Shown: positions 47,719-58,519, counted from the first letter of the stretch. The stretch is DNA of 64,000 bases from an uncultured Chloroflexota bacterium (GCA_913045625.1 CAJWPE010000001.1:84068-148067); one strand, 5' to 3'. The notes: generated by a model from the sequence alone, not told the origin. Made by a program: numbers and translations.

Positions 47719-48999
47719 ATGGATTCTGATGAAATAAGTTCCCAAGATTACCGTAAAGGTCGTAATCAATTAGCAGCCGCTGTAATTTTCGGACATGCAA
47801 TTAAACACATTTATTTGTCTGCTACTCCTATTCTTTTAGCAAAATTGAAATTAGAAGTTGGATTAAGCGGCAAGTTATATGGTGTGATTACAGGTGCAAA
47901 TCGCGCAACAAATGGCGCGACTACTATGATTGCTGGATATCTGGGTGAGAGATTTGCAAACAAATCTGGACTCATGTTGTTTGTTTCTTTGTCTTTAATG
48001 GGTATTTCGTATTTTTTGTTAGGTATTGCTCCAAGTTTTTGGTGGATTTTAGGAGCTATGTTGTTGGTAGGGATTGGACCTTCTTTATATCATCCTCCCG
48101 CAATAGCCTCTTTATCTAGAAAATTTCCTGACAAAAGAGGATTTGCGATTTCTTTGCATGGGACTGGAGGATCAGTTGGTCAAATGTTAGGGCCTTTGAT
48201 AGTTGGGCTTTTAACGACTGAAACTTTTAAAGTAGGAACTTTAATTACGGTTACATATCTATTTGCATTTACATGGAGAGAAATTTTCAGAATAGGGATT
48301 ATTCCTGCGTTTGTTTCTGCAATAATTGTTTATTTAATGATGAGAGACATTCCTAGCGGTCAAACCAGTACAGATTCTTTGAAAAAATATTTTAGCGATT
48401 TGGTTTTGTTATTAAAAAACAAATCTATGCTAGGTTTGATTTTTGTCACTGGATTTAGGGCTATGGGTCAAGAGGCTATAGCTGTTTTTCTACCTGTTTA
48501 TTTATTGTCTGGATTAGAAGACGGTGGGTTAGGAAAAGATGAATTGACTGTTGGATTATATTTAGCGGGGTCTCAAGTTGCAGGAATTGGTGCTCAGCCA
48601 TTAATGGGATGGATATCTGATATGTATGGAAGAAAAATTGTATTAATTCCTGCTATGACATTATTGTCTTTATTATATTTTTTATTATATTTTTCAGTTG
48701 ATGGAATACCTCTGATTATTAACGTTTTAGTAATGGGATGTTTCGTTTATTCTCTACATACAATTTTTATTGCTGCAGCTATGGATACTGTAGATGGAAA
48801 ATCTCAATCAACTGTTGTTTCGTTGATTTATGCTGCAACAATTATTGGATTTATTTCACCTTTTATAGCTGGAGCACTATCGGATTATGTGGGGCAACCA
48901 AATGGTTTAAAAATGCCTTTTATATATAGTGGTATTGTAGCTATGATATCTACAATAATTTTAGTTTTCGTGAAATTACCTAAAAAGCGTTATCAATAA
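47719..48999 (+). CDS. MFS transporter
   Basis: Multiple TM segments; GISYFLLGIAPSFWWILGAMLLVGIGPSLYHPPAIASLSRKFPDKRGFAISLHGTGGSVGQMLGP. Confidence 0.87.
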   Translation: MDSDEISSQDYRKGRNQLAAAVIFGHAIKHIYLSATPILLAKLKLEVGLSGKLYGVITGANRATNGATTMIAGYLGERFANKSGLMLFVSLSLMGISYFLLGIAPSFWWILGAMLLVGIGPSLYHPPAIASLSRKFPDKRGFAISLHGTGGSVGQMLGPLIVGLLTTETFKVGTLITVTYLFAFTWREIFRIGIIPAFVSAIIVYLMMRDIPSGQTSTDSLKKYFSDLVLLLKNKSMLGLIFVTGFRAMGQEAIAVFLPVYLLSGLEDGGLGKDELTVGLYLAGSQVAGIGAQPLMGWISDMYGRKIVLIPAMTLLSLLYFLLYFSVDGIPLIINVLVMGCFVYSLHTIFIAAAMDTVDGKSQSTVVSLIYAATIIGFISPFIAGALSDYVGQPNGLKMPFIYSGIVAMISTIILVFVKLPKKRYQ

Positions 49000-49001
49000 A
49001 T

Positions 49002-50186
49002 TTATCTAATGATATATGGTTTAGTTTGAATTTCGGTAGTTACTTCCGGGCCTTCTGGGTAGTAAAAGATATCTATTTCAGATCTAACCCCAAATTCTTT
49101 AGGTAAATAGACTCCAGGTTCTACTGTTACAGCAATTTGAGGTATGAAAGACCTTGTATCATGAGTTTCCCATCCATCTAGATTAACAGCATTGCTATGA
49201 ACTTCTCTTCCTAAGCTATGTCCTAATCTATGACTGAAATATTCTCCATATCCACATGAACTGATGTAATCTCTGGCAATTTTATCTAATTGCCATCCTT
49301 GCAAAATTTCACCATCAGAGTGTGATTTTTTCATCATTTCTACTGCTTGGTCTCTACCTCCAATTACTGCGCTAAAAACTGATTGGTTTTTTTCTGGAAT
49401 TTTGTCTCCAACATATGCTGTCCAAGTAATATCAGCATACATTCCTTGCGATTCTTCCAAACAACCCCAAAGATCTATTAAAATCCAATCACCTTCAAAG
49501 ATTTTATTTGAAGATTCTTTAGTAGGTTCGAAATGTGGATCTGCAGAATGATAGTTTGCTGCAACTACTGGCCCATCAGGTGAATATAAATTGTTGCTTT
49601 TGAACATGTCTCTAATATATTCAGCTATTTCAAATTCGTATGGATTTGAATTAATATTTGATCCTATAAAATCAAAAGCTGATTTAACCGTTGAGGTCAA
49701 TATGTCAGCAGCTTTTAGATGAGAATTTAGATCTTTTTCATCCCATCTTTGTGTGGAAAATTGAACCAAATCTGCTGAAGAAATTACATCTACACCTAAG
49801 CTTTTGATTAACTCTATAGTTCCAGCATCAACTTTTGAAATCCGAGGAAGAGAAACCAATGGAGAGTATTCCATAGCAATTTTTTTGGATGTTTGTAGTA
49901 TTTTTTTGAGTATCCCTATCATCTCATTTCTACTTACCCAAAAATTAGTTTTAAAATCTAATTTCTCAAATCTGTTTTGGTCTACATAGCTACAGATTAT
50001 TTCAGGTGACCCTTCTCGAGGTATCCAAAACCAACATGGCCTAGTTACATGAGGTATGTGTCCTATGGTGTCCCAAAGAATAGGGTTCATTCCACGATAG
50101 TCGTAAAGAAGCCATCCATCGATTTTCTGATCGTTCATCATAGATTGAGATTCTTGAATAGTTTTGGTTAAGCTTGAATTAGTCAT
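49002..50186 (-). CDS. M24-family metallopeptidase (Xaa-Pro aminopeptidase-like)
   Basis: WILIDLWGCLEESQGMYADITWTAYVG, HRLGHSLGREVH, VTVEPGVYLPKEFGVRSEIDI. Confidence 0.87.
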   Translation of the reverse strand: MTNSSLTKTIQESQSMMNDQKIDGWLLYDYRGMNPILWDTIGHIPHVTRPCWFWIPREGSPEIICSYVDQNRFEKLDFKTNFWVSRNEMIGILKKILQTSKKIAMEYSPLVSLPRISKVDAGTIELIKSLGVDVISSADLVQFSTQRWDEKDLNSHLKAADILTSTVKSAFDFIGSNINSNPYEFEIAEYIRDMFKSNNLYSPDGPVVAANYHSADPHFEPTKESSNKIFEGDWILIDLWGCLEESQGMYADITWTAYVGDKIPEKNQSVFSAVIGGRDQAVEMMKKSHSDGEILQGWQLDKIARDYISSCGYGEYFSHRLGHSLGREVHSNAVNLDGWETHDTRSFIPQIAVTVEPGVYLPKEFGVRSEIDIFYYPEGPEVTTEIQTKPYIIR

Positions 50187-51451
50187 TGTAATTTTTTGAA
50201 AAAATTTATTAAGTTTTCTTGAGAAATTTCTTCTTGTTCTCCTGTATTTAAATTTTTTACTTGGTAAGTTTGTTTATTGATTTCATCATCCCCAATTATT
50301 ACTACGTGAGTTGCATTGATTGAAGATGCGTATTTCATTTGACTTTTGATTCCTCTAGAGGGACCTATTATTGCAGAAATTTTTTCTTGTCTAATTGCAG
50401 CAGCAATTTCAATTCCATGATTTTTAGCATTTTCACCCATACAAGCTATTAGAATTTGCAGAGAATTTTCCACAGGAATGTTTACTTCTAACCTTTTTAG
50501 ATTATCTATAATTCTTTCTATTCCCATTGCAAACCCAACTCCTGGAACAGAAGGCCCATCAATTTGTTCAATTAAACCGTCGTATCTTCCGCCTCCTGCT
50601 AATACTTTTGTTCGCCCTTCTAATGGAGGGACAATCTCAAAAACTGTTTTAGAGTAATAGTCCAATCCTCTTACAAGTTTATGATCAGTTTCAAATGGGA
50701 TTTTAATGTTTGAAAGACTGGCTGTGACTTTTTCGTAATGTTCGCTACATTCATTACATAAGAATGAAACAGATTTAGGTGATGATTCAATAAATTCTTC
50801 ACAAGAATTTTGTTTACAGTCTAAAATTCTAAGTGGGTTTGCATTAATTCTTTTATTGCAATCTGGACACATTTTGTCAATTCGTTCTTTGAAATAATTA
50901 ATTAATTCATTCAAATAAATTGGCCTACAATTCATACAACCTATGCTGTTTAAGACCAAAGTTAAGTCGTTTAGACCTAAAGTTGTCATTAAATTCCAAC
51001 AAAGTTCTATGACTTCTACATCTATATAAAATTCAGTTTCTCCAAAAGCTTCTACACCAAATTGATGAAAAGATCTGTATCTGCCTGATTGAGGTCTTTC
51101 GTATCTGAAATTTTCAAACAAATAGAATAATCTAACGGGTTGAGGTTGATTGTGCATTCCGTGTTCTACGTATGCTCTTGCAACCGATGCAGTACCCTCA
51201 GGTCTTAATGTGAGAGAGTCTCCACCTCTGTCAAGAAATGTGTAAGTTTCTTTTTGAAGTATGTCAGAAGATTCGCCCACACTTCTTAGAAATAAACCTG
51301 TGTCTTCAAAAATTGGAGTGTCAATTTTTGAGTATCCAAAACTCGCAGATATTTTTTTAGTAGTGTTTTGAATGTATTCCCAGTATTTTTGTTCTTCAGG
51401 AAGAATATCTACTGTTCCTCTGGGTACTTGAAATCGCATCAGTTTCTCCAA
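50183..51451 (-). CDS. hisS: Histidyl-tRNA synthetase
   Basis: LTLRPEGTASVARAYVEH, FRYERPQSGRYRSFHQFGVEAFG, VRGLDYYSKTVFEI, AGGGRYDGL. Confidence 0.97.
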   Translation of the reverse strand: MEKLMRFQVPRGTVDILPEEQKYWEYIQNTTKKISASFGYSKIDTPIFEDTGLFLRSVGESSDILQKETYTFLDRGGDSLTLRPEGTASVARAYVEHGMHNQPQPVRLFYLFENFRYERPQSGRYRSFHQFGVEAFGETEFYIDVEVIELCWNLMTTLGLNDLTLVLNSIGCMNCRPIYLNELINYFKERIDKMCPDCNKRINANPLRILDCKQNSCEEFIESSPKSVSFLCNECSEHYEKVTASLSNIKIPFETDHKLVRGLDYYSKTVFEIVPPLEGRTKVLAGGGRYDGLIEQIDGPSVPGVGFAMGIERIIDNLKRLEVNIPVENSLQILIACMGENAKNHGIEIAAAIRQEKISAIIGPSRGIKSQMKYASSINATHVVIIGDDEINKQTYQVKNLNTGEQEEISQENLINFFKKLQ

Positions 51452-51541
51452 ATTAATGACTGTTTAGCTTATAACATTGAATATAAAAATGTTGAAATTT
51501 CTCTGTTGAGATATAATCATATGTCAATCCGATAAATATGT

Positions 51542-53755
51542 GTGGGATTTATGGTAAAACAAAAAGATTGCACTATAGATTCAGGTTTATATTCAAAAAT
51601 TGAAGTTTATCTGAAAAATAAAGATATAAAGTTTATCGAAAAAGCTTATAACTTTGCTAAAGACGCTCATGAAGGTCAGTTGCGACTTTCTGGAGAGGAT
51701 TTTTTTGAGCATCCTAAACAGACAGCAATATTTTTAGCTGATCTAAAGTTAGATTCGAGCACGATAGCTGCAGCCTTACTTCATGACGTTGTAGAAGATT
51801 GCGATTGTGATTCTGAGGATATCGAAAGAATTTTTGGTCTTGATGTTAGTAGGTTGGTTGACGGAGTTACAAAATTATCTAGAAATGATGTGATTGGTGA
51901 TAGTGAATTTTTCCCAAATGCAAATTTCTTAGATGATAAACCTGAAGATATTGCTCAAGCCGAAACCCTAAGAAAAATGTTAATGGCTATGGCAGATGAT
52001 GTGAGGGTAGTGTTAATTAAATTGGCAGACCGCCTACATAACATGAGAACTATTTCTTATTTACCGCCAAATCGAAGATTAGCCATGTCTCGAGAAACAA
52101 TAGAAATCTACGCTCCTCTAGCGCATAGATTAGGAATTTGGGAAATTAAGTGGCTGTTAGAAGATTTATCTTTTCAACAAATAAATCCTCAAGAATATAA
52201 AAATATTTCCAAAAGATTAAATTCTAAACGACAAGTTAGAGAATCTTACGTGGAAAAAATAGTTTCTCAAATTGAAAATGAGCTGTCTAACCAGGATATT
52301 TCTTCTGAAGTTTATGGAAGACCTAAACACATTTATAGCATACATAAAAAAATCCAAAAATATTCTGAAATTAATAGAGAAGTAAGTGAAATACATGATT
52401 TATTTGCGGTAAGAATAATTGTTGATGAGATCAAAGATTGTTATGCGGCTCTTGGAGTGATACATACTAAGTACCACCCATTACCAAACCAATTTGATGA
52501 TTACATAGCTAATCCAAAAGATAATTTGTATCAATCATTACATACAGCTGTTTTAGGAGAAAATTCCTTACCTGTTGAGGTACAAATTCGGACTAAGGAC
52601 ATGCATGAGGTCGCTGAATATGGGGTTGCAGCTCATTGGTTGTATAAAGAGGGAGTAGAGTCAGATAAAGCATTTGAGGAGAAAATGACTTGGTTGCGTC
52701 AATTGCTTGATTGGCAGCGAGATGCTAGTGGAGCAGTAGATTTTGTTGAATCTTTTAAAACTGATATTTTTCAGAATCAAATATTTGTTTATACACCGAA
52801 TGAAGATGTTATTGAGTTACCAATAGGAGCAACATCCTTAGATTTTGCATATAGGATTCATACTGATGTTGGGCATGGGTGTGTGGGAGCAAAAGTGAAT
52901 GGCAAGTTAGTATCTTTAAATCATGAATTGAATAATGGAGATACTGTACAGATTATGACTAGCAAGACAATGAAAGGTCCAAGTCATGATTGGATTAATC
53001 CAAGTTTTGGGTATGTGAAAACTGCTTCTGCTAGGACAAAAATAAGGCATTGGTTTAATAGGCAAGAAAGACAAACGAATATTTCTAGAGGAAAAGAATT
53101 ATTTCAAAAATTGGGTCGATTGGATCTTGATGTAGAAGAACAAAAAGTTGCTAAACTATTGCGCTATAAAAATACTGAAGACTTGTTTGTATCATTAGGA
53201 GATGGTTCCTTAACTACAGAGAAAATTTTAAATAGATTGACGATCAGTGAAAAGAAGCCTACAAAATTAAATCATGTTGAAACTCCAAAAACTGGTCCAG
53301 CCTCCGGTATACAAGTTTTGGGTGTAGGGGATCTTTATACGAGTATTGCTAGGTGTTGTAATCCCATTATGGGCGACTCAATTGTAGGATTTATAACTAG
53401 AGGAAGAGGAGTTTCTGTTCACCGTCAAAATTGTTCCAATATTCTTTCAGAAGATGAATCTGAAAGATTAGTTACTGTAACTTGGGGAGAAACAAAAACT
53501 CTTAATCCTGTGCGTATTCAATTAAAATGTGAAGATCGTTTAGGTTTGCTTGGAGATGTAACTTCAATTATTTCAAATGAGAAAATAAATATTGCCAATA
53601 TTAATACAGAAGAGTACGATGATATGGTTTTTATTTCTCTGACTGTTTATACCAGTGGCATCGAGCAGCTTGATAGGCTATATACAAAGTTAGAAGCCGT
53701 GAGTGGAGTGTTGGGTGTAATCCGTCTGAGAAGTATTGAAAATAAGCGAGTATAG
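51542..53755 (+). CDS. RelA/SpoT-family (p)ppGpp synthetase/hydrolase
   Basis: HD domain (AALLHDVVED), synthetase region (FDDYIANPKDNLYQSLHTAV), TGS and ACT domains. Start may be GTG 51542 or ATG 51551. Confidence 0.95.
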   Translation: MGFMVKQKDCTIDSGLYSKIEVYLKNKDIKFIEKAYNFAKDAHEGQLRLSGEDFFEHPKQTAIFLADLKLDSSTIAAALLHDVVEDCDCDSEDIERIFGLDVSRLVDGVTKLSRNDVIGDSEFFPNANFLDDKPEDIAQAETLRKMLMAMADDVRVVLIKLADRLHNMRTISYLPPNRRLAMSRETIEIYAPLAHRLGIWEIKWLLEDLSFQQINPQEYKNISKRLNSKRQVRESYVEKIVSQIENELSNQDISSEVYGRPKHIYSIHKKIQKYSEINREVSEIHDLFAVRIIVDEIKDCYAALGVIHTKYHPLPNQFDDYIANPKDNLYQSLHTAVLGENSLPVEVQIRTKDMHEVAEYGVAAHWLYKEGVESDKAFEEKMTWLRQLLDWQRDASGAVDFVESFKTDIFQNQIFVYTPNEDVIELPIGATSLDFAYRIHTDVGHGCVGAKVNGKLVSLNHELNNGDTVQIMTSKTMKGPSHDWINPSFGYVKTASARTKIRHWFNRQERQTNISRGKELFQKLGRLDLDVEEQKVAKLLRYKNTEDLFVSLGDGSLTTEKILNRLTISEKKPTKLNHVETPKTGPASGIQVLGVGDLYTSIARCCNPIMGDSIVGFITRGRGVSVHRQNCSNILSEDESERLVTVTWGETKTLNPVRIQLKCEDRLGLLGDVTSIISNEKINIANINTEEYDDMVFISLTVYTSGIEQLDRLYTKLEAVSGVLGVIRLRSIENKRV

Positions 53756-53769
53756 GAGATTTATATACT

Positions 53770-54036
53770 GTGCCAAGTGCAAAAGCCCATAGGGTTAGTC
53801 TGAGAAAAAGAGAAAATAAATCGCCTTTAAAGTCAAAGGCTAGAAATCAAATCACTAAGGTTAGAAAGCTAATCAGTGATGGTGAGATTGATCAAGCTAA
53901 AGAAACAGCTAGTCAAGTTTATTCCTCATTGGATAGAGCTGCTCAAAGAGGTGCAATTCACCCTAAAAATGCCGCTCGAAGAAAATCTAGAATTATGAAA
54001 GCCATTCAAGATGTAGTTTCATCTTCAGGGGAGTAA
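53770..54036 (+). CDS. rpsT: 30S ribosomal protein S20
   Basis: MPSAKAHRVSLRKRENKSPLKSKARNQITKV...SSLDRAAQRGAIHPKNAARRKSRIMK. Confidence 0.94.
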   Translation: MPSAKAHRVSLRKRENKSPLKSKARNQITKVRKLISDGEIDQAKETASQVYSSLDRAAQRGAIHPKNAARRKSRIMKAIQDVVSSSGE

Positions 54037-54039
54037 GTT

Positions 54040-54306
54040 TTGTTAAGAATTCGATTAAAAAGAACAGGTTCAAGAAACCAACCTAGTTATAGAATAGTCG
54101 TAGCTGATCAACGTAAACCACGAGATGGTGCTTTTGTTGATCACCTAGGCCACTACAATCCTCGAATGGATCCTCCAGAGGTTGTAATTGATGCTGATAA
54201 AGCTAGAGAATGGATGCGATTAGGAGCTCAACCTACTGATGCAGTTCGTAGGATGATTGAGAAAGCTGAAGTTGTTACAGCTGAGCCCGAAACAGGCTCT
54301 GAGTAA
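54040..54306 (+). CDS. rpsP: 30S ribosomal protein S16
   Basis: LRIRLKRTGSRNQPSYRIVVADQRKPRDGAFVDHLGHYNPR; TTG start. Confidence 0.96.
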   Translation: MLRIRLKRTGSRNQPSYRIVVADQRKPRDGAFVDHLGHYNPRMDPPEVVIDADKAREWMRLGAQPTDAVRRMIEKAEVVTAEPETGSE

Positions 54307-54322
54307 TATATCGAAGGTACTT

Positions 54323-54559
54323 ATGACAGATATGAAAGCTTTGATTGAGTATATAGCCCGGTCTATTGTTTCCCATCCCGATGACGTAATAGTTGAATGT
54401 GATGATTCATCAGATAAATTGTTATTTACTTTACAGGTGAACCCTGAGGATAAAGGAAGAATTATAGGCAGAAAAGGTGTGGTTGCCCAATCAATTCGTT
54501 CCCTATTACGAGTTGCTGCAGTTAAGGAAGGGGTCCACGCAGTTTTAGAAATTGAATAG
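54323..54559 (+). CDS. khpA: KH-domain RNA-binding protein KhpA
   Basis: MTDMKALIEYIARSIVSHPDDVIVE...NPEDKGRIIGRKGVVAQSIRSLLRVAA. ATG at 54323; the track start at 54257 lies in rpsP. Confidence 0.93.
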   Translation: MTDMKALIEYIARSIVSHPDDVIVECDDSSDKLLFTLQVNPEDKGRIIGRKGVVAQSIRSLLRVAAVKEGVHAVLEIE

Positions 54560-54571
54560 TTAGAGTTCTAA

Positions 54572-55090
54572 ATGTCTGTAGATAATGTTCCAGACGGTCA
54601 CATTCTAGTCGGTGTTATCAGTGGAGTAAGAGGATTAAAAGGCGAATTAAAAATCCGTTCTTTCTCTGATGTGGATACACGATTTAATGTTGGAAATATA
54701 TTATTTGTTAATGGACAAAAATATCAGATCCATTCTCTTGCAAATTCATCTAAGGGAATCGTTATTAGACTTGTAGGCATTAATACTCGAGAACAAGCTG
54801 AAAGTTTCATTGGTCAAAAATTAACTATTCAGCATTCAGAATTCACTTTAGATTCGGGAATGTATTTTCACCATCAATTAATAGGAATGATTGTTTACGA
54901 TCTCCAAGATGATTTATTGGGTGAAATTGTGGAAATCATTGAAACTGGATCTACTGATGTATATGTAATTAAGTTAGAAGGTCAATCAGATATCCTAATT
55001 CCTGCTCTTTCTGAGTATATAAAAAATATAGATTCTTTACATTCTAAGATGATAATTAATTTAAATGACAGCCTAAATACTCGCATTTGA
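54572..55090 (+). CDS. rimM: Ribosome maturation factor RimM
   Basis: VGVISGVRGLKGELKIRSFSDVDTRF; located after rpsP-khpA. Confidence 0.93.
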   Translation: MSVDNVPDGHILVGVISGVRGLKGELKIRSFSDVDTRFNVGNILFVNGQKYQIHSLANSSKGIVIRLVGINTREQAESFIGQKLTIQHSEFTLDSGMYFHHQLIGMIVYDLQDDLLGEIVEIIETGSTDVYVIKLEGQSDILIPALSEYIKNIDSLHSKMIINLNDSLNTRI

Positions 55091-55122
55091 TATTTTGCTT
55101 ATATTTTAATTATCAGTAATCG

Positions 55123-55151
55123 TTGACAGTCAATGTGGTCAAGACTATAAT
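55123..55151 (+). promoter_or_regulatory. Consensus sigma70-type promoter for the rpsL operon
   Basis: TTGACA (55123-55128), 17-nt spacer, TATAAT (55146-55151). Confidence 0.88.
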
Positions 55152-55162
55152 TTTTCCTTGTC

Positions 55163-55189
55163 GCCCCTAAAAATGGGGCTTATTTTTTC
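55163..55189 (+). terminator. Terminator-like hairpin in the rpsL leader
   Basis: GCCCC (55163-55167) / GGGGC (55175-55179) followed by TTATTTTTTCT. Confidence 0.6.
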
Positions 55190-55216
55190 TGTCTAAAAAT
55201 TTATTTAAGGAACAAT

Positions 55217-55627
55217 ATGCCTACAGTAAATCAGTTAATAAGAAAGAAGAGAAAAAAGAAATTTAGGAAGAATACTGCTCCTGCCTTAGATCTTTCTTGG
55301 AATACTTTGAAAAACAAAGGTACAAGAGGTGCTGGTTCTCCTCATAAAAGAGGAGTATGTGTGCAAGTTCGTACGCAAACTCCAAAGAAACCAAATTCTG
55401 CATTACGGAAAGTTGCCAGAGTAAGGTTGACGAATGGAATGGAAGTAACTGCTTATATTCCTGGTGAAGGCCATAACTTACAAGAACACTCTTCAGTTTT
55501 AATAAGAGGTGGGAAAGTAAGAGACCTTCCGGGTGTTAGGTATCACGTTGTCAGAGGAGTTTTAGATACAGCTGGTGTGCAAGATAGAAAACGAAGCAGA
55601 AGTAAATATGGAACTAGGAACGAATAA
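55217..55627 (+). CDS. rpsL: 30S ribosomal protein S12
   Basis: [43 protein letters not shown]-like C-terminus. Confidence 0.98.
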   Translation: MPTVNQLIRKKRKKKFRKNTAPALDLSWNTLKNKGTRGAGSPHKRGVCVQVRTQTPKKPNSALRKVARVRLTNGMEVTAYIPGEGHNLQEHSSVLIRGGKVRDLPGVRYHVVRGVLDTAGVQDRKRSRSKYGTRNE

Positions 55628-56097
55628 TGGCTAGACGAAGAAGAGCTGAAGTAAGAAAAATTCTCCCAGATCCACAGCACAACAGTGTGGATTTAGCTAA
55701 GTTTATTAATAACGTTATGTTAGATGGGAAGAAAACTACTGCTCAAAGAATAGTTTATGAAGCCTTAGAAAGAGCTGAAAAAGATAGTGGAAGATCTGGA
55801 TTTGAAGTTTTTGAGCAAGCTATTAAGAATGCAACACCTATGATTGAAGTTAGATCTCGAAGAGTAGGTGGAGCCAACTATCAAGTACCTTCTGAAGTTA
55901 GACCTGAAAGGCGTTTAGCTTTAGCTATGAGATGGATAGTCACTGGTGCAAGAGCTAGAACTGGAAGAGGTATGCCTGAAAAATTATCTGCAGAACTTCT
56001 TGATGCTTCTCGAAATCAAGGAGCAGCAGTTAGACGAAAAGAAGAAGTATTTAGAATGGCAGAAGCAAATAGAGCTTTTGCACACTATCGTTGGTAG
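55627..56097 (+). CDS. rpsG: 30S ribosomal protein S7
   Basis: [39 protein letters not shown]. Confidence 0.98.
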   Translation: MARRRRAEVRKILPDPQHNSVDLAKFINNVMLDGKKTTAQRIVYEALERAEKDSGRSGFEVFEQAIKNATPMIEVRSRRVGGANYQVPSEVRPERRLALAMRWIVTGARARTGRGMPEKLSAELLDASRNQGAAVRRKEEVFRMAEANRAFAHYRW

Positions 56098-56125
56098 ATT
56101 AGTAGAAAATAGGAAAAATAGTTTA

Positions 56126-58180
56126 ATGCCCAAGACGTCACTAAAACAAACAAGAAATATTGGTTTTATTGCTCATATTGATGCAGGAAAAACTACTGTC
56201 TCTGAGAGGGTTTTATATTTTTCTGGAAGAATTCACAAATTAGGTAGTGTTGATGATGGGAATACTGCTACAGATTGGATGGAACAAGAAAAAGAAAGAG
56301 GAATTACTATAGTTTCTGCAGCTACAGCAACTTCATGGAAAGAATGGGATTTAAATATTATTGATACTCCTGGGCACGTAGATTTTACTGCAGAAGTTGA
56401 GAGAAGTTTGCGAGTACTTGATGGAGGTGTAGTTGTTTTTGATTCAGTAGCTGGTGTTCAGCCTCAATCTGAGACAGTTTGGAGACAAGCAACCAAATAT
56501 GGTGTACCTAGAATATGTTTCATAAATAAAATGGACAAAGTAGGTGGTGATTATTACAAAGCTATAGATACTATTATTGATAGATTGAAGGCTAATCCCA
56601 TTCCAATTCAAATTCCAATGGGTAGCGAAGATAAATTTTATGGCGTCATTGATTTAGTAGAAGGCAAATCATTTACCTTCGATTCAGAAGGTACTATGAC
56701 TGAAGGTGGAGTGCCTGATGAGTTTTCCGAAGAATTTGAATTACGCCGTGCCGAAATGATTGAAAAATTTGCTGAACAAGATGATGAAATTTTAGAAAAG
56801 TTTTTGAATGAGGAAGAAATTTCAGTAGAAGCACTACAAAAGTCTATTAGGACTTCTACAATTAACAATAAAGTTGTTCCTGTTTTATGTGGCACAGCTT
56901 TAAAGAATAAATGTGTTCAGCCTTTACTTGATGCTATTGGTGCATATTTGCCCTCCCCTCTTGATGTTCCTGCTGTTGAAGGAACTAAACCGGGAACTGA
57001 TGATTCATTACTGAGAGCTGCTAGTAATGAGGAACCATTTTCGGCACTTGCATTTAAAACTGTTACAGACCCTTATATAGGTAGACTGGTTTATTTTAGA
57101 GTTTATTCAGGATCTGCTAAGTCGGGTTCTAGTGTGTTGAACACTGTAACTGGAGACAGGGAAAGGTTAGGAAGAATTGTTAAAATGCATGCTGATCAAC
57201 GTGAAGATGTTGAAGAAGTATTTGCTGGTGAGATTGCTGCTGCAATTGGATTGAAAGATACTTCCACTGGTGAAACTATTTGTTCAATCGATGACCCTAT
57301 TTTATTAGAAAAAATAGAATTTCCTGATCCTGTAGTATCTGTTTCAGTAGAGCCAAAATCTAGGGTTGATCAAGACAAATTGGGTGAAGCGCTTTCTAAG
57401 CTATCTGACGAAGATCCTACTTTTACCATCAAGTATGACGAAGAAACTGGTCAAACTGTGATGTCTGGTATGGGTGAATTACACTTAGAAATTTTGGTAG
57501 ATCGTATGAAAAGAGAATTCCAAGTTGAGGCTAACGTTGGTAGGCCTAGAGTGGCATTTAGGGAAACAATTAGGAAAAATACTGAGGCTGAAGGAAAATT
57601 TGTTCGTCAGTCTGGTGGTCATGGACAATATGGTCACGTAATCATTGAGATGGAACCTTTGGAAAAAGGTTCTGGGGTTATGTTTGATAATGCAATAAAA
57701 GGTGGGGCTATTCCTACAGAATTTATTTCTTCTGTTGAAGATGGTGTAAGAAAATCATTAACTACTGGACCTAAATCAGGATTCCCTGTAATCGATCTTT
57801 TGGTACGACTGGTAGATGGTAGTTATCATGATGTTGACTCTTCAAAAGTTTCATTTGAAATTGCTGGATCTATGGCTGCAAAGAATGGTGTCACAAAGGC
57901 GGGTCCCTATGTATTGGAACCTGTTATGAACTTAGAAGTGGTTACTCCTGAAAGTTATTTGGGAGATATTATTGGGGATCTTGGGCGACGTAGAGCTGTT
58001 ATGAGTGGCGTTGATGCACAAGGAGATACCCAGGTAGTCAAGGCTACATTGCCTTTGGCAGAAAGTTTTGGTTATGCGGATGACCTTAGATCTTTGACTC
58101 AAGGAAGAGCAGGTTATTCAATGGAATTTGGAGAGTATTTAGAAGCTCCTGATTCTGTAGTTGAGTCTCAATCAGTATAA
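56126..58180 (+). CDS. fusA: Elongation factor G
   Basis: RNIGFIAHIDAGKTTVSERVLYFSG, DTPGHVDFTAEVERSLRVLDG. ATG at 56126; the longer track ORF overlaps rpsG. Confidence 0.98.
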   Translation: MPKTSLKQTRNIGFIAHIDAGKTTVSERVLYFSGRIHKLGSVDDGNTATDWMEQEKERGITIVSAATATSWKEWDLNIIDTPGHVDFTAEVERSLRVLDGGVVVFDSVAGVQPQSETVWRQATKYGVPRICFINKMDKVGGDYYKAIDTIIDRLKANPIPIQIPMGSEDKFYGVIDLVEGKSFTFDSEGTMTEGGVPDEFSEEFELRRAEMIEKFAEQDDEILEKFLNEEEISVEALQKSIRTSTINNKVVPVLCGTALKNKCVQPLLDAIGAYLPSPLDVPAVEGTKPGTDDSLLRAASNEEPFSALAFKTVTDPYIGRLVYFRVYSGSAKSGSSVLNTVTGDRERLGRIVKMHADQREDVEEVFAGEIAAAIGLKDTSTGETICSIDDPILLEKIEFPDPVVSVSVEPKSRVDQDKLGEALSKLSDEDPTFTIKYDEETGQTVMSGMGELHLEILVDRMKREFQVEANVGRPRVAFRETIRKNTEAEGKFVRQSGGHGQYGHVIIEMEPLEKGSGVMFDNAIKGGAIPTEFISSVEDGVRKSLTTGPKSGFPVIDLLVRLVDGSYHDVDSSKVSFEIAGSMAAKNGVTKAGPYVLEPVMNLEVVTPESYLGDIIGDLGRRRAVMSGVDAQGDTQVVKATLPLAESFGYADDLRSLTQGRAGYSMEFGEYLEAPDSVVESQSV

Positions 58181-58194
58181 ATAAAGAGTAAAAA

Positions 58195-58509
58195 ATGGTT
58201 CAAAACGCACAAAAAATTAGAGTAATATTAAAAGCATTTGATCATAGGATTCTTGATCAGTCAGCTGGCCAGATTGTTCAGACAGCCGAACGAACTGGTG
58301 CTAGAGTTGCTGGACCGGTTCCGTTGCCTACTGCTATCAAAAGATTTTGTGTTTTGAGAGCTCCTCACATTGATAAAGATTCTAGAGAGCATTTTGAGAT
58401 TAGGACTCATAATAGGTTGATTGATATACACAGTCCTACTTCGAAAACTATAGATTCGCTTACCAATTTAGATATGCCTGCTGGCGTAGATATTTCAATC
58501 AAGTTATAA
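58195..58509 (+). CDS. rpsJ: 30S ribosomal protein S10
   Basis: [40 protein letters not shown]. Confidence 0.98.
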   Translation: MVQNAQKIRVILKAFDHRILDQSAGQIVQTAERTGARVAGPVPLPTAIKRFCVLRAPHIDKDSREHFEIRTHNRLIDIHSPTSKTIDSLTNLDMPAGVDISIKL

Positions 58510-58519
58510 GGGTTTTATT

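Noticed and set aside
55946-56125. N-terminal extension of the fusA ORF
   Set aside because: Overlaps rpsG in another frame; EF-G homology begins at MPKTSLKQTRNIGF (56126).
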